From: Aporrectodea caliginosa
Lineage: Eukaryota > Annelida > Clitellata > Crassiclitellata > Lumbricidae
Length of the DNA: 64,000 bases
Assembly (NCBI GenBank): GCA_020284085.1
Contig: JACEVL010000770.1
Span: forward strand, 105,001 to 169,000
Direction: 5' to 3'
A program made the translations under genes and the position numbers. The notes beneath the pieces were generated by a model. The model was given only the letters and a program-made list of their open reading frames with translations. It ran no database searches and was not told the origin of the DNA. Of the stretch, positions 1-12,169 are shown piece by piece (within the stretch, counting starts at the first letter, position 1; every line of letters starts with the position of its first letter).

Positions 1-41
1 GGATTTGAATCCTAATATGCTGCTCTGGTTAAGACAAGACG

Positions 42-147
42 CTGCCAGCAATTCCATGGACATTAAATGCGACCCATGTTGGCTCTATACTGGTCCCATA
101 TATAGGAATACGGATACTGTATGAACTCCAAGTTGGCATGCTGGCAG
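42..147. repeat. Short element with CTGCCAGCA inverted ends
   Basis: The stretch begins with CTGCCAGCA and ends with its reverse complement TGCTGGCAG. Between the ends are phrases such as 'gacccatgttggctctata'. Similar phrases (gacccatat, ggctccatgtggca, ctgccagcat) recur at about 14,460-14,590 and about 35,108-35,190, so this is a dispersed family, probably a small non-autonomous DNA element. No flanking duplication was established. Confidence 0.5.
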
Positions 148-967
148 GGTATAAATTACCTCTAAATAGCAGACTCTTAATCGTTCCCACTTCTGATTAA
201 CTTTGTTCACTGAATAACACTGATAGAATCAGATTAATTTATACTTTATATCCGAGTAATAGGGTAAGCCCGGCTGGTCTTCTTTTGGCACTGTGGTTTA
301 TTTGAGTTTGATGTCACTAATTCCTACAATCATTTTCCTATCAATCGTAATATTTGCGTCTGAATTGGTAAATGTCAGCTGGAAGTCACGTGCTCATGAA
401 TATTAAAACCACATAAACAAAGATTTCTGAAGCGTTGTAGAATGAGTCGTTCTGCTTTGTACGTCAATCGGTAGGTGGCGATAGTTGATCGGGACGGATC
501 ATGCCTTGGCGCCGGGCGGGGATTCCATAAACTCCACAGTTGCGGTTACATAATTGTGAATGACGCAACGGGGATTGAACCCCCTAACCTACTTTTATGT
601 ATGCACTCAAACGCAATGGTTTGTGGCCCTGTGTCTAATATCTGTCACTGAAGAAGAGTTGACCACTTTCAATGATGAAGTGTCTGAGAGTGCACTTTTA
701 ATAGAAATAACTAGGCTGAGAAGGTATCTGAAAGCAGCAGAGATTAATCTGGAAGAAGACAAAGATTTGGCAATGTTATAATTTTGACATTCATAGCTGA
801 ATGGTCCCTCGGGCCATAGGCGCAACCACCCTATGGGACCCGTGGGACGCGTCCCCCCAACTTTCGAACAGGTTGGGACGGCCATGGACGCGTCCCCCCA
901 ACTTTCGAACCGGTTGGGACGGTCCCCTCCGACTTTTGAAATTTGTGAGGCAAACAAGAGCCTTTAA
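148..967. other. No gene recognised
   Basis: Only short, low-quality reading frames are present. A small internal repeat of 'ggacgcgtccccccaactttcgaac' type occurs twice between about 846 and 912. I see no RNA gene and no recognisable element. Confidence 0.5.
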
Positions 968-1100
968 AAATGCACTCCATTTGGTATCAAATGCTCAAAA
1001 TTGCGTTGGCTTCTGAAAAGCCATTGACCCCGATGGGGGGTGACTTACGACGCTTCCCATTCCGTCTAGTCGTTAGGAACTTCTTGCCTTCTGCAATCTC
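968..1100 (+). repeat. Dispersed repeat, first of a pair
   Basis: This segment ('aaatgcactccatttggtat', then a GC-rich part with 'cttacgacgc' and 'ctagtcgttagg') recurs at 1893-2040 in the same orientation. Looser relatives lie inside the hAT-like copies at about 27,300-27,400 and 29,600-29,720. It is probably a fragment of a non-autonomous element. Confidence 0.55.
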
Positions 1101-1760
1101 TCCCCTGTGTACCATTAATGCCAGTATACTACAAGGCTCTGGCCTTGACCTACTGATTTTGTCATAGCCATTTCTACATACAGTAGAAACCGTCTCCCTA
1201 AATATGCCGACGATAGCTACTTGCAAGCTGGTCCCTGCTTCCTGCATTGACAGCACTCTTTCTGAACTTGACCATATCTCTAAGTGGGCAATGGGCATCC
1301 GTTAGCAATCTTAAATTAAACCATGCCATTGCTATCACCAGAGAAATGGTTGTCAAACGACCGAGGTCCAAACCTATTGCCCTCCCTCCTCTCATCCCTG
1401 GCATCGAGCGGGTCCAGGAGATGGTTATTTTGGGTGTCACTATCTCTGATCAGATTGGCTTTGGGCACACATGGACAAAATATGTTGCAAACCCCGAAAA
1501 TCCATGTTCGCGCTACGTGTTTTGGTCGCTCGTGCACGGTTACCACTGTGAACGTCTCTTTGACATTGTTAGGAGCTATACTATCCTCGCACGGCTACGT
1601 TATGCCTCCTCTGTTTGGTGAGGATTTGCCACTGGGGGGAACATACACGCCTTAACGGTATTCTGAGAAAAATGACCCGTGTCAGGCTTCCTCCCTGCCG
1701 ATTTTCCTAGTTTTGACAAACACTGTTCTAGAGCTTTATTCTACTCTTATAGGTCGCTCT
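1100..1760 (+). mobile_element. Decayed non-LTR retrotransposon reverse transcriptase
   Basis: In pieces, across stops and frameshifts, the + strand reads like the palm region of a LINE reverse transcriptase. A block resembling INASILQGSG lies near 1115-1140, followed by KYADDSY at about 1199-1219, the catalytic YADD box. Downstream are a stretch like STLSELDHISKWA and then PGIERVQEMVILGVTISDQ at about 1396-1455, typical of the region after the palm in CR1/Jockey-like elements. The remainder (LRYASSVW) matches the thumb region. There is no long open frame, so the copy is dead. The exact clade is uncertain. Confidence 0.75.
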
Positions 1761-1892
1761 TCAATTCTCTTAAACCCATGTCACGTTCCAGTTTATTCAT
1801 ATAATAAAGTCATATTTTTCACAGATCCTAGATGGATTAGGTACTTTTATATCTAAATCATCGGTGAAAATTTGAAGTAAATAAAAGCCAAA

Positions 1893-2040
1893 TGTACTCC
1901 ATTTGGCATAAAATGCTCAAAATTGCGTAGTTCTGGGGCTCCGCCCCGGAGGGATGGGGAGCTTACGACGCTCCCCCATACCCCTAGTCGTTAGGGGCTT
2001 CTTGCCTCGGCAATCGCAGCTTCGCGCCTTCGGCGCTCGC
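1893..2040 (+). repeat. Dispersed repeat, second of a pair
   Basis: This is the second copy of the repeat seen at 968-1100, here with a fuller GC-rich hairpin-like core around 'ggggctccgccccgga'. It directly precedes a LINE 3' end. Confidence 0.55.
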
Positions 2041-2340
2041 AACCCCCCCCACTCAGACATTCTAGTAGGTGCCCCCCAACTTCTGGACCGTGGTTGCGCC
2101 CCTGCCTCGGGCCCGCTCCTCGGTCAGACAGCGTCGAGCCTTCTCGGTTGTTGGCCCCTCCACTTGGAATGGGTTCTCGCTTGCGTTACGCTTACTGCCC
2201 CGGAATAATTTGCCTGCTTTCTACCAACTGCTAAAGTCCTATCTGTTTGACCGTGGCTGGGCTGGGAGCGCCTCTGAGTAGGTTTCTTGAAGAGGCGCTA
2301 TATAAATCTCCGGAATGAATGAATGAATGAATGAATGAAT
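2041..2340 (+). mobile_element. LINE 3' end (family 1) with stem-loop tail
   Basis: The + strand encodes the last part of a LINE ORF2: RQRRAFSVVGPSTWNG near 2125-2170, then LLKSYLFDRGWAGSASE and a stop at about 2279. The tail that follows contains GCGCCTCT, a spacer and AAGAGGCGC, which can pair, then TATATAAAT and an array of GAAT/ATGA units (about 2313-2340). The same ORF end and tail recur many times in this window, which identifies them as one family of 5'-truncated copies. Confidence 0.8.
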
Positions 2341-2569
2341 GGGACTTCATTGAATCTCTCCCAAACCTTTCACTAGGCCTAAGATTATTTCTGACCGTGT
2401 GTCTGTAACTTCATGTTAGAGAAGCTGTCCAAAGTTGAAACCTATAAAGAACAATTTGCGATAGTCTATACCGTGAGACAGTCAGGGCTTTAAATTTCTG
2501 ATCTTGCGATATTATCAATTGAAAATGAGTTGACGAAAAGCATTGATTTCGACTCACAAGTTCGCAGCT

Positions 2570-2581
2570 TTATCATCATCG

Positions 2582-2612
<31 letters not shown>

Positions 2613-2660
2613 AATCATCACCATCATCAACAACAACAACAACGAAAACAACATCATCAT
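2570..2660. repeat. TCA/CAA trinucleotide microsatellite
   Basis: Runs of ATC/TCA followed by AAC units. The open frames here are repeat artefacts. Confidence 0.9.
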
Positions 2661-4436
2661 CATTACTCTTATTACTATTACATTTCCACAGTTTCACAAT
2701 ATATGCAATCCCTTAGGCTTGCAGACAAAGTCCTCAATGACACACCAACGCTAATCTTCACATTTATATAGCTCCTTGAAAACCTGGCACCGTTGACGTT
2801 AATGCTGATAAATGTGTTGAATCAAACCTTCGTCCACTTATAATCTTTGATTCCCTGAGAAATGCTAAGAGGAGGGTTGTACGCACGCCACCACCTATCA
2901 GCACAGGCACAGATGTTGGGCTACACTGATTTGGGGGGGTCAGAGGTCCTCATCGATACTGGATAAGCCATGGCCATGTCCTTAACATGCCAGACATGCT
3001 CTAATCTGACAACCATCCGATGGAATATAGTGTCGGCTGCTATAGGTCGCTCTTACAATGCATCAAAAGACAGACGTTAGAAATAATACATACACACATA
3101 TAAATATATATATATATATATATATATGAATGCCGATGTGTATGTGCGTGTGAACAAAGAGGGCAGGCGAGAGAAACTTAGAAACAAGGACAACGAGAAC
3201 TGAATAGAGAGAGATCGGGAGTGAGATGGAGTGCCACTTAGAAAGAGAAGGGGCAAAGAGCGATATATAGATCGATAGATAGATAGACATACAGACAGAG
3301 GAGAAGGCGCAGGAGCGAGGGCAGCAGGAGGATAAAGAGGAGGAGGAGCAGAGAAATACTGGGTTAATAGCAATTTATTAGAAGAATCTGAGTCTGGTGG
3401 GAGATAATAATCTGCATTGAATCTCGAAGGAATTGATAAACGACAGACAGCAGATGTTGTTCATTCGATCGGAGGAAAAACGAAGAAAATTCATGGAGGA
3501 CCTAATGCAATCGTTTCTCTAGAAAGAGGATTGAGGAATGCAAATCAGAGGATTGGGAGATAGATGTAGTGGGAAATTTATAGGGGAAGGAGGAATCTGA
3601 ATAAATGGGACGATTGAGGGATAGATGTAGTGGGGAGTTTGTAGTGGGAAGAAGGACTAAGAGATAGAAGAAATAGGAGGAATGAATAGAAGTATTGGAA
3701 ATATGAGGGATGAATAGGCCCTAGAAGTATTCGAAAATTTATTTCGGTAAGGGTAACACAAGCAAGAAAATAAATGAGGAATAGAAGCAACGAGGAGTGT
3801 TTAGAGGGAAGGAAGAATAAGAGCTAGAATAAATTTGAGGATTGAGGAATAGAAAAGTGAGGAGTTTGTAGAAAAATAGGACTGAGAAAAGCAGTAGTGA
3901 GGGATGGACTTTGGAGAAAGCTGACAGCTGAGGATTCGGAGAAGGAAGGTGTCAGGCGCGTAAATAGGATTACGCAATTACGCAATTGCGTAAAGATTTT
4001 AACAGCTGTCAAAATATAGAAACTGTTTAGATCACTTATTGGCATTCTCGATTACTATTATTCGTTGAATTGCTATTGTGCAGACTTTGTTATCGTGCGT
4101 TCGGCAAAACATTTGCCCTCGCGGACATAGTAAAGACTCTGACATTGTGTGGCGCTAATGACATTTCGATCACAGACCGTCACTGTTTTAAATCATCGTC
4201 AGCTGCTCCATTCAATGCCCAGTAAATAAGTTCGTTGATTCAAAATGAGATGATTCACATGTGTGGCCAGGGAGTTTGAGACAGCATTGTCGCAGAATGT
4301 CATGCGACAAAGTTCTACAATTTATTGTCCGATGAGAACGCAGATATAAAGTAGCACAGAACAGATATCGGTCTGCTTACGATATGTTGATGGTTCTATC
4401 GAATGATGGAAAACTGACAACTAGCCTACAATTCGT
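2661..4436. other. No gene recognised; purine-rich stretch
   Basis: A TA dinucleotide run lies at about 3104-3127. From about 3140 to 3960 the + strand is strongly purine-rich (GAGA, AGGA, 'gaggaatgaatagaag'), with loose repetition of 'gaggaatag' motifs. The antisense open frames are low-complexity. I see no gene. Confidence 0.5.
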
Positions 4437-5067
4437 ACCCCTAGAACTTTATAGTTCTATGTCCACTTTTGCGAAACGGAGAAAAGCGATTTTTAAGATT
4501 TTGCTGACGAAATTTTTTGCTCTGTTTCATTGATGGCAATTAAATTAAACTTTTTGGAAAACAAAGTTTTCCCTTAGTATGATTATATGTGTAAACGATC
4601 ATAATGTAAACCGATAATGAGTAATTTGGCTATAATTATGGCAGAGGTGACTATTTTTTGGACATAGAGCTGTATAACATTATTGATTGCAGACAAAGTG
4701 AGTGCTGTAGGTTACAAGTCCAGTCACGTGTTAAGATATCTCACTGGTATTGGCTATGGACATAGCACCGTATAATTCTTTTTCCAAACCTCACTCGATC
4801 ACGGTTATATCTCCAATTCACGTGATACAAAATTAATGATTCTATTGGATGACTGAACTTGTTCCTCTATAGCTTTGAGACACTGTCCAAATCAGGTCCA
4901 AATTTGTGGACATAGGTCTTTATAGCACTGAAGATAGAGCTAAAGAAAGCGTCTCCAGTTAAGCTAGACTGTTCAGGACATAGCCCCTGTCACGATAACG
5001 GATAACGGATATAGCGTTAGGTTGATTTTTCAAAAAAGTGGACATAGAACCTTATAATTCTAGGGGT
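4437..5067. mobile_element. Fold-back (MITE-like) element
   Basis: The ends are inverted copies about 34 bases long: 4437-4470 starts ACCCCTAGAA and runs into TTCTATGTCCACTTTT, and about 5034-5067 is its near-perfect reverse complement ending TTCTAGGGGT. Internally, 'ggacatag' followed by a TATA-rich segment recurs at about 4660, 4755, 4908 and 4976, giving sub-terminal repeats. There is no coding potential. The superfamily is unknown because no clear target-site duplication was found. Confidence 0.65.
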
Positions 5068-5315
5068 AGGCCCTACGAAATTTTTACGCTATAAACTGTA
5101 AAGTAAAATATGTCAATGCTTCAGTTCTTTGTTGAGTCTGTCTCTTTCTAGTCTACGTTGGTTGCTGGGACTTTGCAGCTGAGCAAATTTTTAAAACCAA
5201 ATTATGAAACTGTAGGCCTATAATTTGTCAAAGAACTGATGTAGGCTAAATGTTAGTAGGCCAACTCTTAACCAAAAGATGATCTCCAAAATGCACCAGT
5301 ACAAACCAATATATA

Positions 5316-5318
5316 AAA

Positions 5319-5355
<37 letters not shown>

Positions 5356-5419
5356 CGTTGATGACGATGACGACGACGACGACGACGATGATGACGATGA
5401 CGACGACGATGACGATGAC

Positions 5420-5481
<62 letters not shown>

Positions 5482-5500
5482 CGACGATGATGATGATGCT
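5316..5500. repeat. GAT/GAC trinucleotide microsatellite
   Basis: About 60 units of GAT with interspersed GAC. It generates long Asp, Met or Ser/Ile runs in five frames, none of which looks like a gene. Confidence 0.95.
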
Positions 5501-5879
5501 CTTGCGACCGTGTGGGTGGCCCTGTTGATGGTGACTATAAGACGTACATGTATCAACAGCCGGGATCAGTGGCATCAATTCATCACTCCGTTCATCCGTT
5601 TCAGTTGGCTGATTAGTCCATCCTCCATTGTTTGACTTCTGATGTCTCTGTCTTCCTGGTTTCGATCTGACTGCTTCTCCAGTGACCGTCAGATCGTGTA
5701 CGTAGGACTTGAACTCGCAACCCTAGCAACTCGTTTCGTATTCGCGCTACGCAGCGGGGCGAACATTTCATTGCGTGTTTATGTGTTTGAATCTTTCTTC
5801 AAGACAAAGTCGTCTCACTATTGGTTGTCCGAGTGCACTTTATATTGCGCCAACTGTCACAGCCTATGGACAGACATGT

Positions 5880-6010
5880 GTGTATGCTCGTGTGTGTGTT
5901 TTGGTTTGTGTGTGTGTGTATGGGTGTGTGTGTGGGTGTGTGTATGGGTGTGTGGGTGTGTGTGGGTGTGTGGGTGTATGCGCGTGGCTGTGGGGGGGTG
6001 CGTGTGTGTC
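5880..6010. repeat. GT-rich microsatellite
   Basis: Imperfect (GT)n with GGGTGT interruptions. The apparent Cys/Val-rich frames are artefacts of the repeat. Confidence 0.9.
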
Positions 6011-6200
6011 TAACTGCAGGCCTCTGTGTGCGCTGAAGCAGATCAACTTGCTGTGTGCCATACACAATGGAGGACCAACCTTCTTAGAAGACAAAATACT
6101 ACAATGGGGATATAACCTAATATTAAACGGATTGTGCTCTAATATCTATAAGGCTTATAGGCTTAAATAAAAATGCCATAAATTATACTACATATACATG

Positions 6201-6206
<6 letters not shown>

Positions 6207-6289
<83 letters not shown>

Positions 6290-6300
6290 CTATATAATAA
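6207..6300. repeat. TC then TA dinucleotide runs
   Basis: A (TC)n run is followed by (TA)n. Imperfect inverted flanks ('aaattatactacatata' upstream, 'attatagtataattta' downstream) could fold this into a large hairpin. Confidence 0.85.
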
Positions 6301-9300
6301 AAAAATTATAGTATAATTTATGGCAGTTTTATTTAGGACTTTATATATAATCCTATAATGTTGTATTATGGGTCATTGTTATATTAGCACATGATATACA
6401 TATAATGGGGAACCGTATGTATATAGCTCTTCTTCCGTGACGGTCTAAGAAATCCTTGAGTGAGGCGTATAAAAGTCAACAATGTCTATGAAATAACGTA
6501 TTAAATTTTATGACATACAGAAAGGCCTTGTAAATGTGTATAATAGGCCTATACACACGCCCTTTACGGCCTACCTATTTGTATTGCTCAACAAAGACCT
6601 TGTAGGCCTAGGCTACACAGCTCATATGTCATATGCTTCTTTGAAGCTTCGAATTGTATAGGCCTATATGGCGGTCGTTTGCAAAAATATGTTTTGGAAG
6701 CAGGAATGGATGTCGTAGATGTTATAAGTTCTTAGACCTATGTAGTCCAGGATTTCGAGTTTGTTGACAGGGTGATCGAGCTCATCTGGAGGAAAGGATT
6801 CGAGTTCAGTCGAAGCCTTTGAGAATCTGTATTCCTCGTGTAAGCTACGTCCTTCAAAAAAGTTTCAGATGGGCTTAGGGCCCTAGGCTATATCGTTTTA
6901 CGGTGGGTTCCTGTAACCGCTTTATGATCTACGTCTTAATTCGCAATGGATTACATTTAATGTATTTTCGCAATAACAATCGTAGGCTAACCTAGAAATT
7001 TCTAAAGCACTACTCCTAAGCTATATTTTTTATAAGCGCAGGGCGCCAGCTTATTGACGAGCGCTGCGTCGAGTCATAGAGTTGTCCGAAGGGTAGTCAA
7101 AAGGAGGCCCGAGTCCGGTTACCAGAGGAGGTGAAGTAGCTCTTAAGGCGGATGTCGACTGGGTCGAGAATTGGAAGTCGAAGGATCAGAGATGAGTCGG
7201 TTCTTATCTCTTGAAGTTGTGAGACTTCAGTTTTGAGTGGAGAACCCACAGGTGGTAGCCTAGATAGAGGAGCCTGAGACAGACGATGGTGGGTGATTGG
7301 CAATAATGATGGAGGATTCTGTTTGGTAGGAGAACACGATGTATCCGGGTAGGAACTATTTCTGATTCAATACTAGTGAGTAATCTGGTGCCCTGCGCTT
7401 GACTTTCGAGTGGCGCTTTAGAAGTTTGGAGATTAGGCTAATTACGATCACGAATACTTGGCGTCAGTTATCGTAAATATCAGCGAATCCACAGGTAGCC
7501 CAATCTTAAATGCCTTTTGCGAAGTAAAACGATGCTGACGACGCTAAAAAATTGAACATTTTCACTGTGTAGGGGCCTATGATTTCTTCTTTAAAAGTTT
7601 ACGATCAGGTAGGCCTATAGGACCTAGCATCGAGTATAGGTCGATGGGACCTAGGCCTACGGTGAGATTTGTTGACGCAGCACGCCTTTATGTAAATTCG
7701 GATTACTGTGGTTTTGAGCTTCTGTTGGCTCAAGGACATGTCCATTTCAATCTAATGCAATACACAAAACGTTAAAAAATAGAATTGTTGACCGTTTTAA
7801 GCTAGACGATCTGAAAATTATTATGGGTGTGTCGTTGAATTCCTGCACGTCATTTCATGTGGCGTAGCTGTTGAGAGCTCAATGGTAAACATCAGACGTG
7901 GACAAATACGTCTAATATCGTCCGTCCTAGTTTTTGAGCTGAATAAATTCAGTAAATATTCTGGAATATGCAGAATTATGAATTACGCATATGGTATATT
8001 GCGATTTATGTCAAACTGTATTACTATAACCAACTATAAAAAAATTTAGAAGATTTTTGTTGTCAATAATTAATTTTTAGTAGAAGCGATCGCTGTGCGT
8101 TGTAATCTGCAGCGTTTAATAGAAAATGTTGGTCATCTCATATCGCAAGGTTTTCTTAAATTTAATATTTTCGGCAGTTGTTGTTTGAGAAGGCGAAAGC
8201 TACTTGAAGAGCCTATTGACCGGTAATTGAGATACTGGTAGACGTTCCCTGAGGTGTTAGGTGTAATTGATTCGCCGATTATTTGTTAACATAATTATGG
8301 TCTAAACCCCGCCCTTATAGCCGATCAAATCCGCGTAAAGTATTATAATCGATGATGTTATATTAAATTGTTCAGTTGTTTGACTGACTGTCTTACGTTT
8401 AAGAACGTCAACGACTTTTCAACAGCACGATACTTTCCATATGGGATACTTTTTCGAGGTGCGTTATTACAGATTAATTGTTATTCTCCAGGATTCGAAC
8501 TGCTACGGTCGTAGGTTTTCCACTGAGGCATGACGGAAGCCCACCCTTTTAGAATTTTCATGTTAAATTCAACCGTGTTCTTACTTTAAATTTAAATTAA
8601 TTTTGTATTTAAATTGGCACAAAACAATATGCATATGCATGAGTGCATTTGCAATATTGTATGCGTATTTAGGTCTATGTATGTATAAATTATGTTTGTG
8701 TATCGGACGTTTATATAGAGCCTTTATCTGTTTGTTTAAGTTATAGTTTTGTATCGCATAGACACTAAAGCATGGCTATTGGACAGCATTATAAAGTTAT
8801 GATAGTTGGATGTAGTGTTTTTGTCAGGATGTACACTTGGGTTGATATAATCTCATAGCAAGTCAGCAGATTTTGGGGATCTGTTGAGTTTTTGTGTTGT
8901 TCATTCTTTTCTAAAGGATCCTGAAACCGTAGCCTTGTAAGAAGACACCGTTGCTGATGTGCACATTCTGATCCCCGTGTCAAGGTGACTCATGTCAAAC
9001 TCAAATCAAGTCATTTATATCTGTAACCATCACAAGAGAAAAAACAGGGTTACAGTTAATGGTGATGCATGTCATTGGTGACAAATGTCATGGTGTTACA
9101 TGGCGTGACAATGTGTCATTGAGATGCATTTCATTTGTGATGCTTGTCGTTGGGATAGACGCTTTGTGCTGCTGATATATGTTTATACAAATGGTTTCAT
9201 AATTTTACTTACTTAATTAATACTAATAAACTATTGATGAGCGACCTAGGTTGCTTTTGTTGAAGATTTGTTTGCTGTTTATTAGCTTCCTTCAGTTTTT

Positions 9301-10137
9301 TAAAACGTTTTATTGAAGATTTCTAATTGAATCAAACAGCACTTATAAATATAACTTCAAACAGTTGTCATTAAAAATTATTTCAACACGTGCAAGTAAA
9401 ACAGAGTTAGAATTTTTCTGATTACGAAACATTGCCCTAGATGGACAAACACACTTTAAAATAATGGGTAGCCATAGCAGACACTATAGTGTGGTTAGAG
9501 TGCTTATAAATGCCAACTATACGAGAAGTTTGGCTATGTATTGGCATACAATGGGCTGATATTAAGACCACATTGTAATGAGGTCAGTTTTTCGCAGGAA
9601 TTCATCTTATGAGTTGTGATCCATATTTTGGCCACATTACAGTGCAGTTCATACGAGATAATAAGACATAATTGTCAGGAATTAGTGATTCCGTACTGCC
9701 ACAGTGCAACATGGAATTTTATTCATGGTTGGCCCCTTCATTCTAGAGCAGGCCTCCATACAATCTTCAGCATGAGTTTCTACTTTCTATGCCTCTATTT
9801 CCCAAGCTGTTGGAAACCATTCTATTCGATATGGTGTCATGTTAAGTCGGGAACACCTCTGATGCATTTTCATGAAAAAACACATATATTTTAATAGGCT
9901 TCAGTGAATTTCCATCAACAGCTCTGACAGTTTCTGAGCAGTCTAGCAATATTAGCATCTGGTCATGCATTAAGCTGTGCAAAACTATTATCATTAGATT
10001 TAATTATTCCTTCCTTATAACTTTGATATTGTCATTGTAAATAAACATCAACTTCATCATGTATCTTAGTGTGGATTTTCAGAAATAGTTTATATGTATG
10101 TTTCTGAGCTGGTATGATTAACTGTGCAGGTAAAAAA
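6301..10137. other. Gene-poor spacer upstream of SLC35B2
   Basis: No protein or RNA gene was recognised. The palindrome TAGGCCTA and close variants recur between 6545 and 7660. At 7033-7435, flanks resembling the tail of another LINE family ('cagcttattgacgagcgctg' and 'gagtggcgctttagaagtt') suggest an old insertion. An untranslated 5' exon of SLC35B2 could lie here, because a splice-acceptor-like TGTGCAG sits just before its start codon. Confidence 0.5.
8485..8546 (-). repeat. tRNA-like (SINE head) fragment
   Basis: On the - strand the segment has an A-box-like 'catgcctcagtggaaaa' and a B-box-like 'gcagttcgaatcctgg'. The acceptor arms do not pair convincingly, so this is more likely a tRNA-derived SINE piece than a working tRNA gene. 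Confidence 0.35.
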
Positions 10138-12169
10138 ATGTCGCTGGACCTGGTGATGGTGTTGTATGCGCTGGTAGGAGTAATCCACAGTTTCCCACTA
10201 GAACTAGCAGAGGGCGCTACTACAACCTTTGCACCAGGGAACCAGCCTCGGTGGATGAATGCCTGGGTTTTTCAGCTGCTTATGAACTTGTGCGGTTACG
10301 CTTCTGTTATTGTTCCCGGTTACGTCTTGATCCAAGTCATACGAAGATCGAGGTATTTAGAAAAATCAGGTGAGACATTCTTGAATCCTGCTTGCTTGAT
10401 AGGTCATTATTATATTTCTTTATTGACGCTCAAGACAGCTGACACACTGCAACTGATTACAGCGAGTTCAACAGAATAATAAAGATGGAGTTCAAAATAT
10501 GTAACTGTGGTTCAAGAGAAGGAACTATTATTATATGGTACGCTTTGTCAAAAACTCAAATTATTGGCCTCAATTTTCTGCATAGGACACGAGAGATAAT
10601 TGTAATTATCTTGAATTACTGTACCATATTTGTCAATTTATAGCCTATCGACTTTTACAGGGCATACTACGCACAGTTGACATTTCTGCCCTGTCAGACT
10701 AGTTAGTATGTAGTACGTCTGGCCCGAACATTTATATAGTCTCTATTATGCCAATTCAGAAGCCTCTTGTTTCCATCTTTGGATGTATGTGGAAATGAGA
10801 TAGGTTGGCATAGATCTATAATCAAATATATCGGACCAGGGCCTAGCTTATGCTAGACAGAACTATACATCGATTTAATTTTGAAGCAAGTTGCATTTGT
10901 GTCAGCTTGTAACCTTGGAATAAACGAATATTGGTTGATTGATTGATTGATTGATTGATTGATTAGATGATTGATTAGAATGCTTGCCTACTAAACCCGA
11001 GATAATGGCACCAAGCAAAGAGTCATGTCCAGGTTTCGAGTACTTTTGACTGCTGAATATTTTCTGCAGATCACGGATGTCTGCGAAGGTCGATTCGCAT
11101 GTTCATCGAGGGCTCGCCATCGTCCGAGTCGTTACCGAGCAAAGTCTCTTCAACAGCTTCTGGACAAGGAGAGAAGTCACTCCTACAGCAGTGCACGACC
11201 CTGTCCTTTTGCAGCTTCGGTCTGTTGGGGTCATACCTCATCTGGGGCTTACTCCAGGAACGAATCATGGCCATCAAGTACGCTGGGACAGACGGGGTCG
11301 ACGAGAACTTCCGAAACTCCCTATTCCTCGAGTTCATGAACCGGTTCCTCGCCGTTTTCATCGCGTCGTCGCTTCTGGTCATCATGCGGAGTCCGGTCCA
11401 CAAGGCACCAGTGTATATGTATTCGTACAATGCTTTCTCGAACGTCATGAGCAGCTGGTTTCAGTACGAGGCTCTTAAGTACGTCAGTTTCCCGGTCCAG
11501 GTCCTGGCAAAGGCGTCGAAGGTCATTCCCGTCATGCTCATGAGTCGACTTGTCATGAACAAGACGTACACGCTGCTCGAGTACATGACCGGCCTCATGA
11601 TTTCAGTCGGCCTCTTCCTTTTCCTCGTCAACAGCGAGGACAGCGTGCGCATGAAGGGCCACGAGGCCACCGTGTCGGGGGTAATCCTCATGTGCGGCTA
11701 CCTCCTCTTCGACACCTTCACGGTCAACTGGCAGGGCAAGCTCTACCAGAAGTACCAGATGTCGTCGATCCAGATGATGGCCGGATCGAACCTCTTTTCG
11801 ATCCTCTTCGCCAGCGTGTCGCTCCTCGAGCAGGGCGGCTTCACAGAGGCCTATGCGTTCATGTTGCGCCATCCGAGCTTCATCTTCCACATCTCGATCC
11901 TTTCCACGGCTTCAACGATCGGCCAGCTCTTCATCTATTTCACGATCCATGAGTTCGGCCCGGTCACTTTTACGATCATCATGACCGTCCGGCAGGCCGC
12001 CTCGATCCTCCTCTCGTGCATTTTCTTCCATCATCCGGTGCATTTCATTGGACTCGTAGGCATCGTCGTTTGCTTCGGTGCCATCTTCCTCCGTATCTAC
12101 TACACAGGATGTAAGCGAAGTCATCATCACGTGACGGTCACCAATACCACGGCTACTCTTGCGAAATAG
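10138..12169 (+). CDS. SLC35B2: Adenosine 3'-phospho 5'-phosphosulfate transporter 1 (SLC35B2 / PAPST1)
   Basis: Two coding exons: 10138-10369, ending in split codon TCA-G before GTGAGA, and 11070-12169 after TTTCTGCAG. The phases join cleanly to give 443 residues, close to the roughly 430 of vertebrate SLC35B2. The protein exchanges PAPS into the Golgi lumen, where sulfotransferases use it. The N-terminus (MSLDLVMVLYALVGVIHSFP) looks signal-like. Family landmarks include YLIWGLLQER (about 133-142), a block running from FQYEALKYVSFP to LAKASKVIPVMLM (about 208-235), LLFDTFTVNWQGKLYQKYQM, SSIQMMAGSNLFS and FTIIMTVRQAASILLSCIFF, with multiple hydrophobic segments throughout. The start was set at 10138 because the preceding GTGCAG looks like a splice acceptor for an untranslated exon. 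An ATG at 10114 is in frame but lies before that site. The intron contains a TTGA tetranucleotide run at 10,930-10,966. The second exon is clearly more GC-rich than its surroundings. Confidence 0.95.

Noticed and set aside
5218..5635. Long open frames with Asp, Ser or Ile runs
   Set aside because: They are translations of the GAT/GAC microsatellite in several frames and strands, with no conserved sequence outside it.
11071..12130. Several long frames overlapping SLC35B2 on both strands
   Set aside because: They are shadow frames of the GC-rich SLC35B2 exon. The + frame at 11099-12169 alone matches a known family.
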